Below are positions 26,205-33,376 of a stretch of DNA of 56,613 bases, piece after piece. The stretch lies in the NCBI GenBank assembly GCA_002746975.1, contig NVXE01000007.1:1-56613 (forward strand). The letters are read 5' to 3'. Both the position numbers and the translations under genes were made by a program. The notes under the pieces were generated by a model. That model was not told where the DNA came from and searched no databases. It saw only the letters and a program-made list of their open reading frames with translations. Source of the DNA: Bacteroidota bacterium. Lineage in GTDB: Bacteria; Bacteroidota; Bacteroidia; Flavobacteriales_D; Sanyastnellaceae. Numbering within the stretch: the first letter of the stretch is position 1; every line of letters begins with the position of its first letter.

Positions 26205-26438
26205 AATTTGAGTTTATGCTTTTCAAAACGTAAATAATCCTATAACACTCAAATCTAAGGAATTAAGTCGTTAATTAAGAATGTCTTATAAGTAGAATGT
26301 TCTATAAGTAGAATTGGCAATGCATAAATGAATTTGTTTTTCATCGTTGAATAACGTTGACATAGCTAGTAAAAATAAATTTTATTAAAACAATTGAACA
26401 ACAAGTGAAGTAATATGAAATATGAAGAATAATATGCG
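26205..26438. other. Intergenic region upstream of nitrilase and csp
   Basis: Very AT-rich, with no gene. It holds a short tandem repeat, TATAAGTAGAAT at 26287-26298 and 26303-26314 (16-bp period), and presumably the promoters of the two divergent genes. Confidence 0.6.
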
Positions 26439-26446
26439 TATATTTG
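26439..26446 (+). promoter_or_regulatory. -7 element TATATTTG for the cold-shock gene
   Basis: A perfect TAnnTTTG 25 nt before the csp ATG, giving a leader of about 20 nt. This is far shorter than the long 5' UTR of E. coli cspA, so the same RNA-thermosensor control is unlikely. Confidence 0.65.
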
Positions 26447-26471
26447 CACTTCAAATAAAATTTAGGTAAAT

Positions 26472-26663
26472 ATGAGTAACGGTACAGTAAAGTTTTTTAA
26501 TGATTCAAAAGGATTTGGATTCATTACTCCAGACGAAGGTGGAAAAGATGTTTTTGTTCATGCAAATGCACTAAGCGAGGATATCAGAGAAGGAGACAAT
26601 GTAAGTTTTGACATTGAGGAAGGCCCTAAAGGTCTTAACGCAGTAAATGTGAAAGTAGTTTAA
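26472..26663 (+). CDS. Cold-shock domain protein (CspA family)
   Basis: A 63-residue single cold-shock domain that binds single-stranded nucleic acid and melts RNA structure. The RNP1 motif KGFGFITPD (about 13-21) and RNP2 motif VFVHANAL (about 27-34) are intact, with GTVKFFN at the N-terminus. Length is slightly below the usual 65-70. It has its own promoter and terminator. Whether it is cold induced or constitutive cannot be said. Confidence 0.94.
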   Translation: MSNGTVKFFNDSKGFGFITPDEGGKDVFVHANALSEDIREGDNVSFDIEEGPKGLNAVNVKVV

Positions 26664-26686
26664 AGATTACTATAACTTATTAGTTG

Positions 26687-26720
26687 AAAAAGTCTCTCCA
26701 GTTTGGGGAGACTTTTTTTT
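26687..26720 (+). terminator. Terminator of the cold-shock gene
   Basis: Stem AAAAAGTCTCTCC/GGGGAGACTTTTT with loop AGTTT, followed by a T run. The A-tract on the other side makes it potentially bidirectional, so it may also serve the convergent PAP2-like gene. Confidence 0.85.
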
Positions 26721-26745
26721 GCTTATTACTTTTCGTTTATTCTGC

Positions 26746-27351
26746 TTAATCGGTTACATTATCTGCATTCACGCCTTTTAAATAGATAAAGTGAATCGTT
26801 AGCCAGGATAAGATATACCCAGTGATAATATCAAAAATGTGGTGTTGGTGCACTAATACTACAGAGAAAGAAATGAGAATTAACCAAAAGATAAGTAGAG
26901 CATGAAAAAGCTTGCTTTTGGTTTGATTAATAATCGCAAATACTGAGATAGTTGAAAACGTAATGTGTAGAGAGGGGTAGAGGTTATATGGTAGGTCTAA
27001 AGTATGAAGGAAAGAAAATATTGCTTCAAACCCTGTAGTGTTTGCGCTCCTTGAAAACCCAAGTTCTCCAGGGAATATTATAAAAATTATACTTGCAATA
27101 ACAGAGCTTACGATCAAAGAGATACTCAGAGATCGAATTGCATTGGGTAGTTTTATGATCACGAAATTAAGAGCTAATAGAATATAATAGGACTCATATA
27201 TAGTGATAAACTCAGGGATTTGTGGTATTTCCTTTTCAAATTCCATGTACATTGTAAAGTGAGTAGGGGAGCTTTCAGCCATGCAATTAGTAAGTAGGTA
27301 AAGCCCTCCACTAAATAATATGCAAAGTCCTCCCCAAAAAGCTTTAGTCAT
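26746..27351 (-). CDS. PAP2-like membrane phosphatase/phosphotransferase
   Basis: A 201-residue integral membrane protein with about six helices. The PAP2 motif remnants are clear in the C-terminal half: NLYPSLHITFS (PSLH, about 122-130) and LVHQHHIFDIITGYIL (H-x5-D type, catalytic His and Asp, about 165-180). The first PAP2 motif (KxxxxxxRP) is not present, which is typical for the inositol-phosphorylceramide-synthase-like branch (PAP2_3). Probable substrates are lipid phosphates. Single gene on the minus strand; no specific pathway context. Confidence 0.72.
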   Translation of the reverse strand: MTKAFWGGLCILFSGGLYLLTNCMAESSPTHFTMYMEFEKEIPQIPEFITIYESYYILLALNFVIIKLPNAIRSLSISLIVSSVIASIIFIIFPGELGFSRSANTTGFEAIFSFLHTLDLPYNLYPSLHITFSTISVFAIINQTKSKLFHALLIFWLILISFSVVLVHQHHIFDIITGYILSWLTIHFIYLKGVNADNVTD

Positions 27352-27411
27352 TTTGTTTGAAATATTGTCAGGAATTCATAAATCTAACGACTAATTTATA
27401 AATATCACGTT

Positions 27412-28029
27412 ATGAATAGAAAGGTTAAACCATTGATAGGAGTTTCGTTAGTTCTAATATTATCTATCATTACTATTTCGTCACTTACTCCCCAAGGTGT
27501 AACTCCCTTGGGAATTCAAGTAGGAGAGAAAGCGCCTATGTTTGAGGCAATAACTCTTTCAGGAGAGCCTTTTAATCTTAAGGAGGCAACTAGTTCTGGG
27601 CCAGTAGTAGTGGTTTTCTATCGAGGTCAATGGTGTCCGATTTGTAATAAACATCTCAGTAATCTACAAGACAGTTTATCATTGATACTTGATCTTGGAG
27701 CTCAAGTTGTAGCTATTTCTCCTGAACGACCAGAATTACTTCATGAAACAGCAGATTTAACGGGTGCGGAATTTACTTTGGTTTATGACGAAGGGTACAA
27801 GATATCAGATGCTTATGGAGTGACATTTACGCCTAATCGCTTTAAGAAATTCATCTACAATACTTTTATGCGGGCAAGCCTGCGTTCAGCCCATTCCGAT
27901 GACACTCAGCGACTGCCAGTTCCAGCTACTTATGTTATAAATAAGTCAGGCCAAATTATTTGGCGTCAGTTTGATACTGATTACTACAATAGATCTTCTG
28001 TAAAAGAAATAATTAATGCACTTAACTAA
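27412..28029 (+). CDS. Peroxiredoxin-like (AhpC/TSA family) envelope protein
   Basis: A 205-residue thioredoxin-fold protein with an N-terminal membrane anchor or signal peptide (about 8-27). The active-site region VVFYRGQWCPICNKHLSNLQ (about 62-81) has a CPIC pair, as in the redoxin subgroup that combines a peroxiredoxin fold with CxxC, and LPVPATYVINKSGQI contains the cis-Pro. It probably reduces peroxides or disulfides on the periplasmic side. It converges on msrB with 9 nt between stops, a thematically related oxidative-repair gene. Confidence 0.8.
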   Translation: MNRKVKPLIGVSLVLILSIITISSLTPQGVTPLGIQVGEKAPMFEAITLSGEPFNLKEATSSGPVVVVFYRGQWCPICNKHLSNLQDSLSLILDLGAQVVAISPERPELLHETADLTGAEFTLVYDEGYKISDAYGVTFTPNRFKKFIYNTFMRASLRSAHSDDTQRLPVPATYVINKSGQIIWRQFDTDYYNRSSVKEIINALN

Positions 28030-28038
28030 CTAACTATT

Positions 28039-28425
28039 CTAGTTTCGTTCTTGAAATTTTATTGATAAGCTGTTTACGCAATACCTTTTCCCGGTAGGAG
28101 AAGGCCCATCGTTAAAAAGGTGGCCCATGTGTCCACCGCAAGATTTACAGGTTATTTCTGTTCTAAACATTCCATGTGATTTATCTAAGGATTCATCAAT
28201 AGCATTTGAGCTAGCTGTGGCAAAGAAACTAGGCCAACCACAACCGCTATCAAATTTAGCTTCTCCTTCAAAAAGTTGCTCACCACATCCCTTACAAACG
28301 TAATCTCCTTCTTGGTAAAAATTATCGTACTCACCTGAGAATGGAGGTTCGGTACCCTTTTCTCGAAGTATTCTATATTCTTCTTGAGATAACTCCTTCG
28401 CCCAGTCTTTTTCTGTTTTTTTCAT
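28039..28425 (-). CDS. msrB: Peptide-methionine (R)-S-oxide reductase
   Basis: A 128-residue cytosolic repair enzyme that reduces methionine-R-sulfoxide. Two CxxC zinc motifs (VCKGCGEQLF and TCKSCGGHMGHLF) and the catalytic RYCVNSLSI are all present, with DSGCGWPSFF supplying the family's central motif. There is no signal peptide. Possible -7 element TAAATTTA lies about 17 nt upstream of the ATG. Confidence 0.95.
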   Translation of the reverse strand: MKKTEKDWAKELSQEEYRILREKGTEPPFSGEYDNFYQEGDYVCKGCGEQLFEGEAKFDSGCGWPSFFATASSNAIDESLDKSHGMFRTEITCKSCGGHMGHLFNDGPSPTGKRYCVNSLSIKFQERN

Positions 28426-28470
28426 TTCTCAATATATTCACCTAAATTTATAAAATACTTCTCTTTCAAA

Positions 28471-28866
28471 ATGCTTATTTTAAGAAATATAATTGCAGTA
28501 GTAATTGGGTTTATTATAGGATCAATTGTAAACATTCAAATAATAGACATTGGAATGTCTGCAATTCCTCTGGTCGAAGGAATAGATCCTATGGATGCTT
28601 TAGAGTGGGACATGAAACATTTTATCACACCTTTTTTTGCTCATGCTCTAGGCACTCTTTCGGGTGCTTTCGTTGCGGCTGTAGTCGCATCAACTAATAA
28701 GAAGATTTTTGCTCTTGTTATAGGAACTTTATTTCTTGCTGGCGGAATAGCTATGGTTTTTATAATCACAGCACCAGTGTGGTTTATAGTCTTAGACCTG
28801 ATAGTTGCATATATCCCTATGGGATGGATAGGATGGCGTTTGGCGAGTTCAATAAAGTTTAATTGA
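28471..28866 (+). CDS. Small four-helix membrane protein, unknown
   Basis: A 131-residue protein with four predicted membrane helices (about 5-25, 55-75, 79-98 and 103-125). Gly- and Ala-rich helix faces (GTLSGAFVAAVVAS, GTLFLAGGIAM) suggest tight packing. I do not recognise a characterised family; similar small proteins occur as hypothetical genes in Flavobacteriales. It is divergent from msrB and has no operon partner. Confidence 0.7.
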   Translation: MLILRNIIAVVIGFIIGSIVNIQIIDIGMSAIPLVEGIDPMDALEWDMKHFITPFFAHALGTLSGAFVAAVVASTNKKIFALVIGTLFLAGGIAMVFIITAPVWFIVLDLIVAYIPMGWIGWRLASSIKFN

Positions 28867-28963
28867 CTCGTTCATCGTATTCTCATTACTGATAAGTACC
28901 ACTTTTGCCTTCACTTTTCAGTCACTACATATTTGTGACCAAACGATTATTTTATTTCTAAAA

Positions 28964-29392
28964 TCAATCTACAACCTCAACCTTGAAGGTATCGCCCCCA
29001 CGGATTTGGTCTATAACATCTAACCCTTCGACGACCTTGCCGAAACATGTGTGATTGCCATCCAAATGAGAAGTGTTCGTGCGAGAGTGTACTACGAAAA
29101 ATTGTGATCCTCCAGTATTACGCCCAGCGTGAGCCATAGAAAGCACACCCTTATCGTGATATTGATTCTCTCCATCTAGCTCACAATCTATTTGATATCC
29201 AGGTCCACCAACTCCAGTTCCTTCAGGACATCCACCTTGAACTACGAAATCAGGAATCACTCTGTGAAAAGTCAACCCTTCGTAAAACCCTTCTTTCGCA
29301 AGTTTAACGAAATTCGCTACCGTATTTGGTGCGTCTTTCTCATAAAACTCAACCTTCATATCTCCCTTCTCTGTGTGAATAATTGCGTGCAT
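28964..29392 (-). CDS. Cyclophilin-type peptidyl-prolyl cis-trans isomerase
   Basis: A 142-residue single-domain cyclophilin. Motifs: [13 protein letters not shown] (catalytic Arg), [30 protein letters not shown] (active-site Gln-Phe-Phe and His). There is no signal peptide, so it is cytosolic (PpiB-like). A perfect TATATTTG promoter element lies 20 nt before the ATG. Confidence 0.92.
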   Translation of the reverse strand: MHAIIHTEKGDMKVEFYEKDAPNTVANFVKLAKEGFYEGLTFHRVIPDFVVQGGCPEGTGVGGPGYQIDCELDGENQYHDKGVLSMAHAGRNTGGSQFFVVHSRTNTSHLDGNHTCFGKVVEGLDVIDQIRGGDTFKVEVVD

Positions 29393-29412
29393 GTGGACTT
29401 AAATTTATGCGA

Positions 29413-29420
29413 CAAATATA
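29413..29420 (-). promoter_or_regulatory. -7 element TATATTTG for the cyclophilin gene
   Basis: A perfect TAnnTTTG on the minus strand, predicting a leader of about 13 nt before the ATG at 29392. Confidence 0.6.
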
Positions 29421-29552
29421 CATCTGCTTATGCTATATATTTCCACAATACTGTAGTTGCTTTATACTTTAAAATATAAGCAAAATAAATAATTATCTTT
29501 AATGATTAGTGTTTTGTTAGCATAATTAGTATCTTAAATGGATATAATTTTT

Positions 29553-30203
29553 ATGATGAAACAATTTATTTTACTTGCCCAGTGCTTTCTGGTTTTTACG
29601 GCATTTACTCAAAACGCTATCGAATATCCATATAATCCAGACTCCGACTCTGACGGTTTTGTCCAATCAAGTGATCTCATAGACCTTTTGAGTGCATATA
29701 ATAATGCATTTACTCCCGCTGAGATATTGATAGATAATGTGGACTTAGCTCTAGTTATACAAGATTTACAGACTCAGATTCAAGATATGCAAACTGCCCT
29801 AGATCAGGCTTTGACAACTATTACCCCAATTTCAAGTAATCTTTACACTAACGGAGGAGGAACTATTGGTGAGGTGACTAACAGGCAACCATATTTAGGC
29901 GTCAATTACATGATTTGTACTTCCGGGCAATTTCCATCGGGTTACATGAATGGCTTTTTTATAGGCCAAATCATTCAAACTGCTCAGCCTTATAATTACA
30001 TTAACAATTTTATGAATTGTGATGGTCAGTTGTTAAACATTTCTAATTATACCGCGCTTTTTTCTGTACTTGGGACAACATACGGAGGCAATGGAATGAC
30101 AACTTTTGCGCTACCTGATTTACGTGGTAAAGTAGCTGTAGGTGCAGGTAATGGTCCTGGATTATCAAATTATAACGTTGGTGAAACAGGAGGCGTAGAG
30201 TAA
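29553..30203 (+). CDS. Secreted protein with dockerin-like calcium loop and phage tail-collar domain
   Basis: About 216 residues. Signal peptide (MKQFILLAQCFLVFTAFTQ), then a calcium-loop-like module YPYNPDSDSDGFVQSSDLIDLLSAY, a short coiled coil (IQDLQTQIQDMQTALDQAL), and a C-terminal phage tail-collar domain: FMNCDGQLLNISNYTALFSVLGTTYGGNGMTTFALPDLRGKVAVGAGNGPGL...ETGGVE. The collar fold also occurs in microcystin-dependent proteins. Its function is not known. The ATG at 29538 adds MDIIF before the signal peptide; I prefer 29553 or 29556. The frame stops at the GGxE of the collar motif, close to a terminator. There are no phage genes around it. Confidence 0.75.
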   Translation: MMKQFILLAQCFLVFTAFTQNAIEYPYNPDSDSDGFVQSSDLIDLLSAYNNAFTPAEILIDNVDLALVIQDLQTQIQDMQTALDQALTTITPISSNLYTNGGGTIGEVTNRQPYLGVNYMICTSGQFPSGYMNGFFIGQIIQTAQPYNYINNFMNCDGQLLNISNYTALFSVLGTTYGGNGMTTFALPDLRGKVAVGAGNGPGLSNYNVGETGGVE

Positions 30204-30221
30204 GTTTGTTTATTCTCACCA

Positions 30222-30254
30222 TAAAAAAACCCTCCGAAATGGAAGGTTTTTTTT
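30222..30254. terminator. Bidirectional terminator between the collar gene and tRNA-Gly
   Basis: AAAAAAACCCTCC-GAAAT-GGAAGGTTTTTTT, a stem with one mismatch and A/T tracts on both sides. It serves the collar gene on plus and tRNA-Gly on minus. Confidence 0.85.
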
Positions 30255-30267
30255 GATTTCTAAACTG

Positions 30268-30340
30268 AGCGAAAAACGAGACTCGAACTCGCGACCCCAA
30301 CCTTGGCAAGGTTGTGCTCTACCAACTGAGCTATTTTCGC
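30268..30340 (-). tRNA. tRNA-Gly (anticodon GCC)
   Basis: Read on the minus strand: acceptor GCGAAAA/TTTTCGC, D arm AGCTCAGTTGGTAGAGCA, anticodon stem CAACC-TTGCCAA-GGTTG (anticodon GCC), T arm GCGAGTTCGAGTCTCG. The discriminator is T; CCA is not encoded. The acceptor stem is unusually A/T rich for tRNA-Gly but fully paired. Confidence 0.95.
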
Positions 30341-30370
30341 TTATGCCCGCATCGCATTCGAAACGGATGA

Positions 30371-30378
30371 CAAAAGTA
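30371..30378 (-). promoter_or_regulatory. Promoter of tRNA-Gly (TTG-N19-TACTTTTG)
   Basis: A perfect -7 element TACTTTTG on the minus strand, 30 nt before the tRNA 5' end, with a TTG 19 nt further upstream in the -33 position. Confidence 0.65.
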
Positions 30379-30446
30379 CTAAACGAAATGCCTTAAGCAA
30401 AGACTAGAGAGATAAATTTTGAATAATTTCTATAAAACAAGTGTAG

Positions 30447-30454
30447 TATCTTTG
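30447..30454 (+). promoter_or_regulatory. -7 element TATCTTTG 5 nt before the DUF4290 gene
   Basis: TATCTTTG-CCTAG-ATG. The predicted start site falls on the start codon. It is the same TATCTTTG with a 5-nt spacer as at purT. Confidence 0.65.
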
Positions 30455-30459
30455 CCTAG

Positions 30460-31188
30460 ATGAGTAAAATGAATTTGAAAGAGGCAGATCGTAGCGATAC
30501 GCTGACCTATAATAGCAATCGTCCGGATTTAGTAATACCGGAATATGGTCGTGGTATCCACACTATGGTAGAGCACATGATGAGCCTGACTGATAAGGTG
30601 GAGCGTACAAAGTGTGCTGAGGCTATTGTTAGCGTGATGGGTAGTGTGGTTCCTCCTGAAGGAACACCGGAAGAGGGCAAGCATAAGTTGTGGAATCAGC
30701 TTCATCAGATGTCATCATACCAAATGGATGTTGATTCACCATTCGACACCCCTATTCCAGCTGTAAGATCAGAGGCGCCAGATAGATTAAACTACCCTAC
30801 CGAAACTTCACGGGCTGGGCACTTTGGAAGAACAGTCATTGCTATGATTGAAATGGCCAAGAAGATGGAAGATGGAGAGGCAAAGTCTATTTTAATTGTT
30901 AAGCTAGCAAATGCGATGAAGATGCATTTTCTAACTTGGAACAGAAAAACTGTTGAACGGAGTTTCATTGCTGAGCAGCTAAAAGAAAAGTCAGGGGGAG
31001 AATTAATCCTTCCGGAAGATGCTGTCCTCGAAAGTTCGTCTGAAATCTTAAAGTCTATTCGAAAAACTTCAGACGCTCTAGACAGAAAACGTCCTGGCAA
31101 GAAAGGAGGGTCTTCAAATAAAAACTCTGGGGGTAATCGTAATCCTGCTGGTAATCGTAGCTCTTCAAAAAATTACAGAAGAAGGTAG
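30460..31188 (+). CDS. DUF4290 family protein (Bacteroidota-specific, unknown)
   Basis: A 242-residue soluble protein matching the DUF4290 family as I know it: LTYNSNRPDLVIPEYGRGIHTMVEHMMSL, KHKLWNQLHQMSSYQMDVDSPFD and MKMHFLTWNRKTV are conserved positions. The C-terminal 40 residues are a basic, Asn/Ser/Gly-rich low-complexity tail (GGNRNPAGNRSSSKNYRRR) that could bind RNA or other polyanions. It lies directly before murA, an arrangement I recall from other Bacteroidota. Function is unknown. ATG at 30460 is 5 nt after a promoter element; a second ATG at 30469 is possible. Confidence 0.82.
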   Translation: MSKMNLKEADRSDTLTYNSNRPDLVIPEYGRGIHTMVEHMMSLTDKVERTKCAEAIVSVMGSVVPPEGTPEEGKHKLWNQLHQMSSYQMDVDSPFDTPIPAVRSEAPDRLNYPTETSRAGHFGRTVIAMIEMAKKMEDGEAKSILIVKLANAMKMHFLTWNRKTVERSFIAEQLKEKSGGELILPEDAVLESSSEILKSIRKTSDALDRKRPGKKGGSSNKNSGGNRNPAGNRSSSKNYRRR

Positions 31189-31309
31189 TGATTACATAGT
31201 GCGAGCAATTTGTATGTGAAATAAAACGATTAGAAAACTCACAATTACATACTCACAAGTTCCGTAACATACAAGACATAACAGAGTGTTTACTCCTCAT
31301 TTTTACAAG

Positions 31310-32623
31310 ATGAGTAGTTTTGTAATAGAAGGTGGCCACAAACTTAGTGGTGAAGTTATTCCGCAGGGAGCGAAGAATGAGGCGCTGCAGATTTTAAGTT
31401 CTGTTCTTCTGACCCCAGGTGAAGTGGAAATCGAGAATCTCCCTGATATCATTGATGTCAATAAACTTATCGATTTGCTCGGTTCGATGGGAGTGAAAAC
31501 AAAAAAACTTGGCCCAGGAAAATGGTGGTTTAAGGCTGATGATATCAATCTTGATTTTTTAAAATCAGAAGAATTTAAGCAAAAAGGAAGTTCGTTAAGA
31601 GGTTCGGTTATGATTTTAGGACCGCTACTAACTAGGTACGGAATAGGAGCATTACCTAGGCCGGGCGGTGATAAAATTGGCCGTAGAAGAATGGACACTA
31701 CGTTCTTAGGGTTTAAATCACTAGGGGCAGAATTTGAGTACAATTCAGGAACGGGGTTTTTCACGGCTTCTGTTCCAGGAGGAAAACTGAAAGGAACATC
31801 AATGTTGTTGGACGAAGCTTCTGTAACAGGAACAGCTAATGTCGTTATGGCTGCTGTTATGGCGGAAGGTACAACAACGATTTACAATGCCGCCTGTGAG
31901 CCATATTTACAACAACTTTGTAAGATAATCAATAAAATGGGAGGTAAAATTTCGGGTGTAGGCTCGAATCTACTGACTATTGTAGGTGTGACTGAGCTAG
32001 GAGGGGCAAATCACAGATGTTTGCCAGATATGATAGAGGTAGGTAGTTTTATAGGAATGGCGGCGATGACGAAAAGCGAGCTTACCATTAAAGATGTGAA
32101 ATATGATGAGCTAGGAGTAATTCCGAGAATTTTTAAAAGAATGGGAGTACATCTAGAAAGAAGAGGTGACGATATTTTCGTTCCCGCTCAAGAAGAGTAC
32201 GAGATAGAAAAGTTTATCGACGGATCTATTTTAACAGTGTCAGACTCTCCTTGGCCTGGGTTTACACCTGATTTACTAAGTATTGTTCTAGTAATGGCGA
32301 CTCAGGCAAAAGGTTCGGTCTTAATTCACCAAAAAATGTTCGAGAGCCGCCTATTTTTTGTAGATAAACTCATAGATATGGGAGCCCAAATCATTCTTTG
32401 TGATCCTCATCGTGCTACTGTAAACGGGCTCAATCACGAGAGTCCGCTTAGGGGGGTCACAATGACCTCTCCTGATATCAGAGCTGGCGTATCACTCTTG
32501 ATTGCAGCACTTTCAGCAGAAGGGACCTCTACTATTCATAACATTGGTCAGATTGATAGGGGATACCAAAATATTGATTCACGTTTGCGAAAATTGGGAG
32601 CACACATTACTAGAATAGATTAA
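31310..32623 (+). CDS. murA: UDP-N-acetylglucosamine 1-carboxyvinyltransferase with Asp at the Cys115 position
   Basis: A 437-residue enzyme transferring enolpyruvate from PEP to UDP-GlcNAc, the first committed step of peptidoglycan synthesis. Lys22-Asn23 (QGAKNEAL) are the substrate-binding residues. The flexible active loop reads ALPRPGGDKIGRRRMD, with Asp121 where E. coli MurA has Cys115. An Asp there keeps activity and prevents covalent fosfomycin attack in other bacteria. I start at ATG 31310 (MSSFVIEGG); the in-frame GTG at 31286 adds 8 residues outside the family opening. Confidence 0.93.
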   Translation: MSSFVIEGGHKLSGEVIPQGAKNEALQILSSVLLTPGEVEIENLPDIIDVNKLIDLLGSMGVKTKKLGPGKWWFKADDINLDFLKSEEFKQKGSSLRGSVMILGPLLTRYGIGALPRPGGDKIGRRRMDTTFLGFKSLGAEFEYNSGTGFFTASVPGGKLKGTSMLLDEASVTGTANVVMAAVMAEGTTTIYNAACEPYLQQLCKIINKMGGKISGVGSNLLTIVGVTELGGANHRCLPDMIEVGSFIGMAAMTKSELTIKDVKYDELGVIPRIFKRMGVHLERRGDDIFVPAQEEYEIEKFIDGSILTVSDSPWPGFTPDLLSIVLVMATQAKGSVLIHQKMFESRLFFVDKLIDMGAQIILCDPHRATVNGLNHESPLRGVTMTSPDIRAGVSLLIAALSAEGTSTIHNIGQIDRGYQNIDSRLRKLGAHITRID

Positions 32624-32631
32624 CAGACAAC

Positions 32632-32639
32632 TATATTTG
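32632..32639 (+). promoter_or_regulatory. -7 element TATATTTG for the thioredoxin-like gene
   Basis: A perfect TAnnTTTG just after the murA stop, 12 nt before the ATG at 32652. The in-frame TTG at 32637 is part of this element and so is not the start codon. Confidence 0.6.
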
Positions 32640-32651
32640 AAAGAGATTAGA

Positions 32652-33269
32652 ATGACACAGTTAAAGAAAAAGAAGATGATTTTTAAATCAGCAATAGTAA
32701 TGGTAGGGGTAGCATTGGTTACTTGGACAGGTTTAGTGGGAGCTTCGCCAGCATCTGAGTACGAAGGTGTAATAGAACTTACAGGGTCTTTCGATATAGT
32801 ACCTACGGGAAGAGTAGGGACTAACATCGGGGACGAGGCTCCGAATATTAACATGAACAACACTAAGGGAAAGAAAATGAATCTAAACGACCTTAGAGGA
32901 AGTATAGTTCTAGTTGATTTCTGGGCTTCTTGGTGTGGACCTTGCAGGAGAGAGAATGCTAACGTAGTAAAAGCATACGATAAATATCGCAAAGCAAAAT
33001 TCAAAAATGCAGAAGGCTTTGAAATATTTTCAGTTTCTCTAGATTCTAAGATTTCCTCATGGGAAGCTGCTATTAAGAAAGACGATCTTAAGTGGGATTA
33101 TCACGTTAGTGATCTTAAAAAATGGCAAAATGAAGCAGCTGCAATGTATGGGGTTAGCTCTATTCCGATGAGTTTTCTACTCGATGAGAATGGAATAATC
33201 GTTGCAAAAGATTTACGAGGATTTGAGCTTCATAGACACATAGATAAATTCGTTAAAAGTTTTAAGTAG
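32652..33269 (+). CDS. TlpA-like thioredoxin-fold protein, exported
   Basis: A 205-residue envelope thioredoxin. An N-terminal signal or anchor (about 9-30) is followed by the TlpA/ResA-type domain with active site VDFWASWCGPCRRENANVV (about 90-108) and the cis-Pro loop VSSIPMSFLLDENG. It would reduce or shuffle periplasmic disulfides, for example in cytochrome maturation. The ATG at 32652 fits the promoter position and the signal peptide. It stands alone between murA and the grpE region. Confidence 0.87.
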   Translation: MTQLKKKKMIFKSAIVMVGVALVTWTGLVGASPASEYEGVIELTGSFDIVPTGRVGTNIGDEAPNINMNNTKGKKMNLNDLRGSIVLVDFWASWCGPCRRENANVVKAYDKYRKAKFKNAEGFEIFSVSLDSKISSWEAAIKKDDLKWDYHVSDLKKWQNEAAAMYGVSSIPMSFLLDENGIIVAKDLRGFELHRHIDKFVKSFK

Positions 33270-33294
33270 ATACTGTAAAAACACACGATTTGGC

Positions 33295-33339
33295 ACGACA
33301 GCCTGTCGGTTTGCAAGAAGCGGACTGACAGGCTGTCGT
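33295..33339. promoter_or_regulatory. Twin 13-bp palindromes upstream of grpE, possible activator site
   Basis: CGACAG-C-CTGTCG at 33296-33308 (perfect dyad) and TGACAG-G-CTGTCG at 33326-33338 (one mismatch), centres 30 bp apart, i.e. about three helical turns. The two boxes can also pair with each other as a 13-bp stem (33295-33307 with 33327-33339) followed by TATTTTATT, so a weak terminator for the upstream gene is the alternative reading. They lie about 25-70 bp upstream of the sigma-54-like promoter. Confidence 0.5.
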
Positions 33340-33361
33340 ATTTTATTGAAATCTTCTTTAA

Positions 33362-33376
33362 TGGCACTTACTTTGC
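33362..33376 (+). promoter_or_regulatory. Sigma-54-type -24/-12 promoter before grpE-dnaJ
   Basis: TGGCAC-TTACT-TTTGC style element: GG at 33363-33364 and GC at 33375-33376 with exactly 10 bp between, as in the sigma-54 consensus TGGCAC-N5-TTGC. The predicted start is about 33388, 18 nt before the grpE ATG. An overlapping housekeeping reading exists: TTG (33346-33348)-N19-TTACTTTG (33368-33375). Confidence 0.55.

Noticed and set aside
29538-30203. Prophage remnant around the tail-collar gene
   Set aside because: No capsid, terminase, portal, integrase or lysis gene is nearby, and the protein has its own signal peptide.
32637-32651. TTG start for the thioredoxin-like gene (also TTG at 9943, 42866 and 11567)
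   Set aside because: The first three TTGs are the last bases of a -7 promoter element; the one at 11567 lies at or before the predicted transcription start. Downstream ATGs fit the families better.
32579-33004. 141-residue minus-strand open frame opposite murA end and the thioredoxin-like gene
   Set aside because: It is antisense to two well-supported genes and has no recognisable domain.
33290-33316. TTGGCACG...TTTGC at 33291-33314 as a sigma-54 promoter
   Set aside because: The GG and GC are 19 bp apart, not 10. The site at 33362-33376 has the correct spacing.
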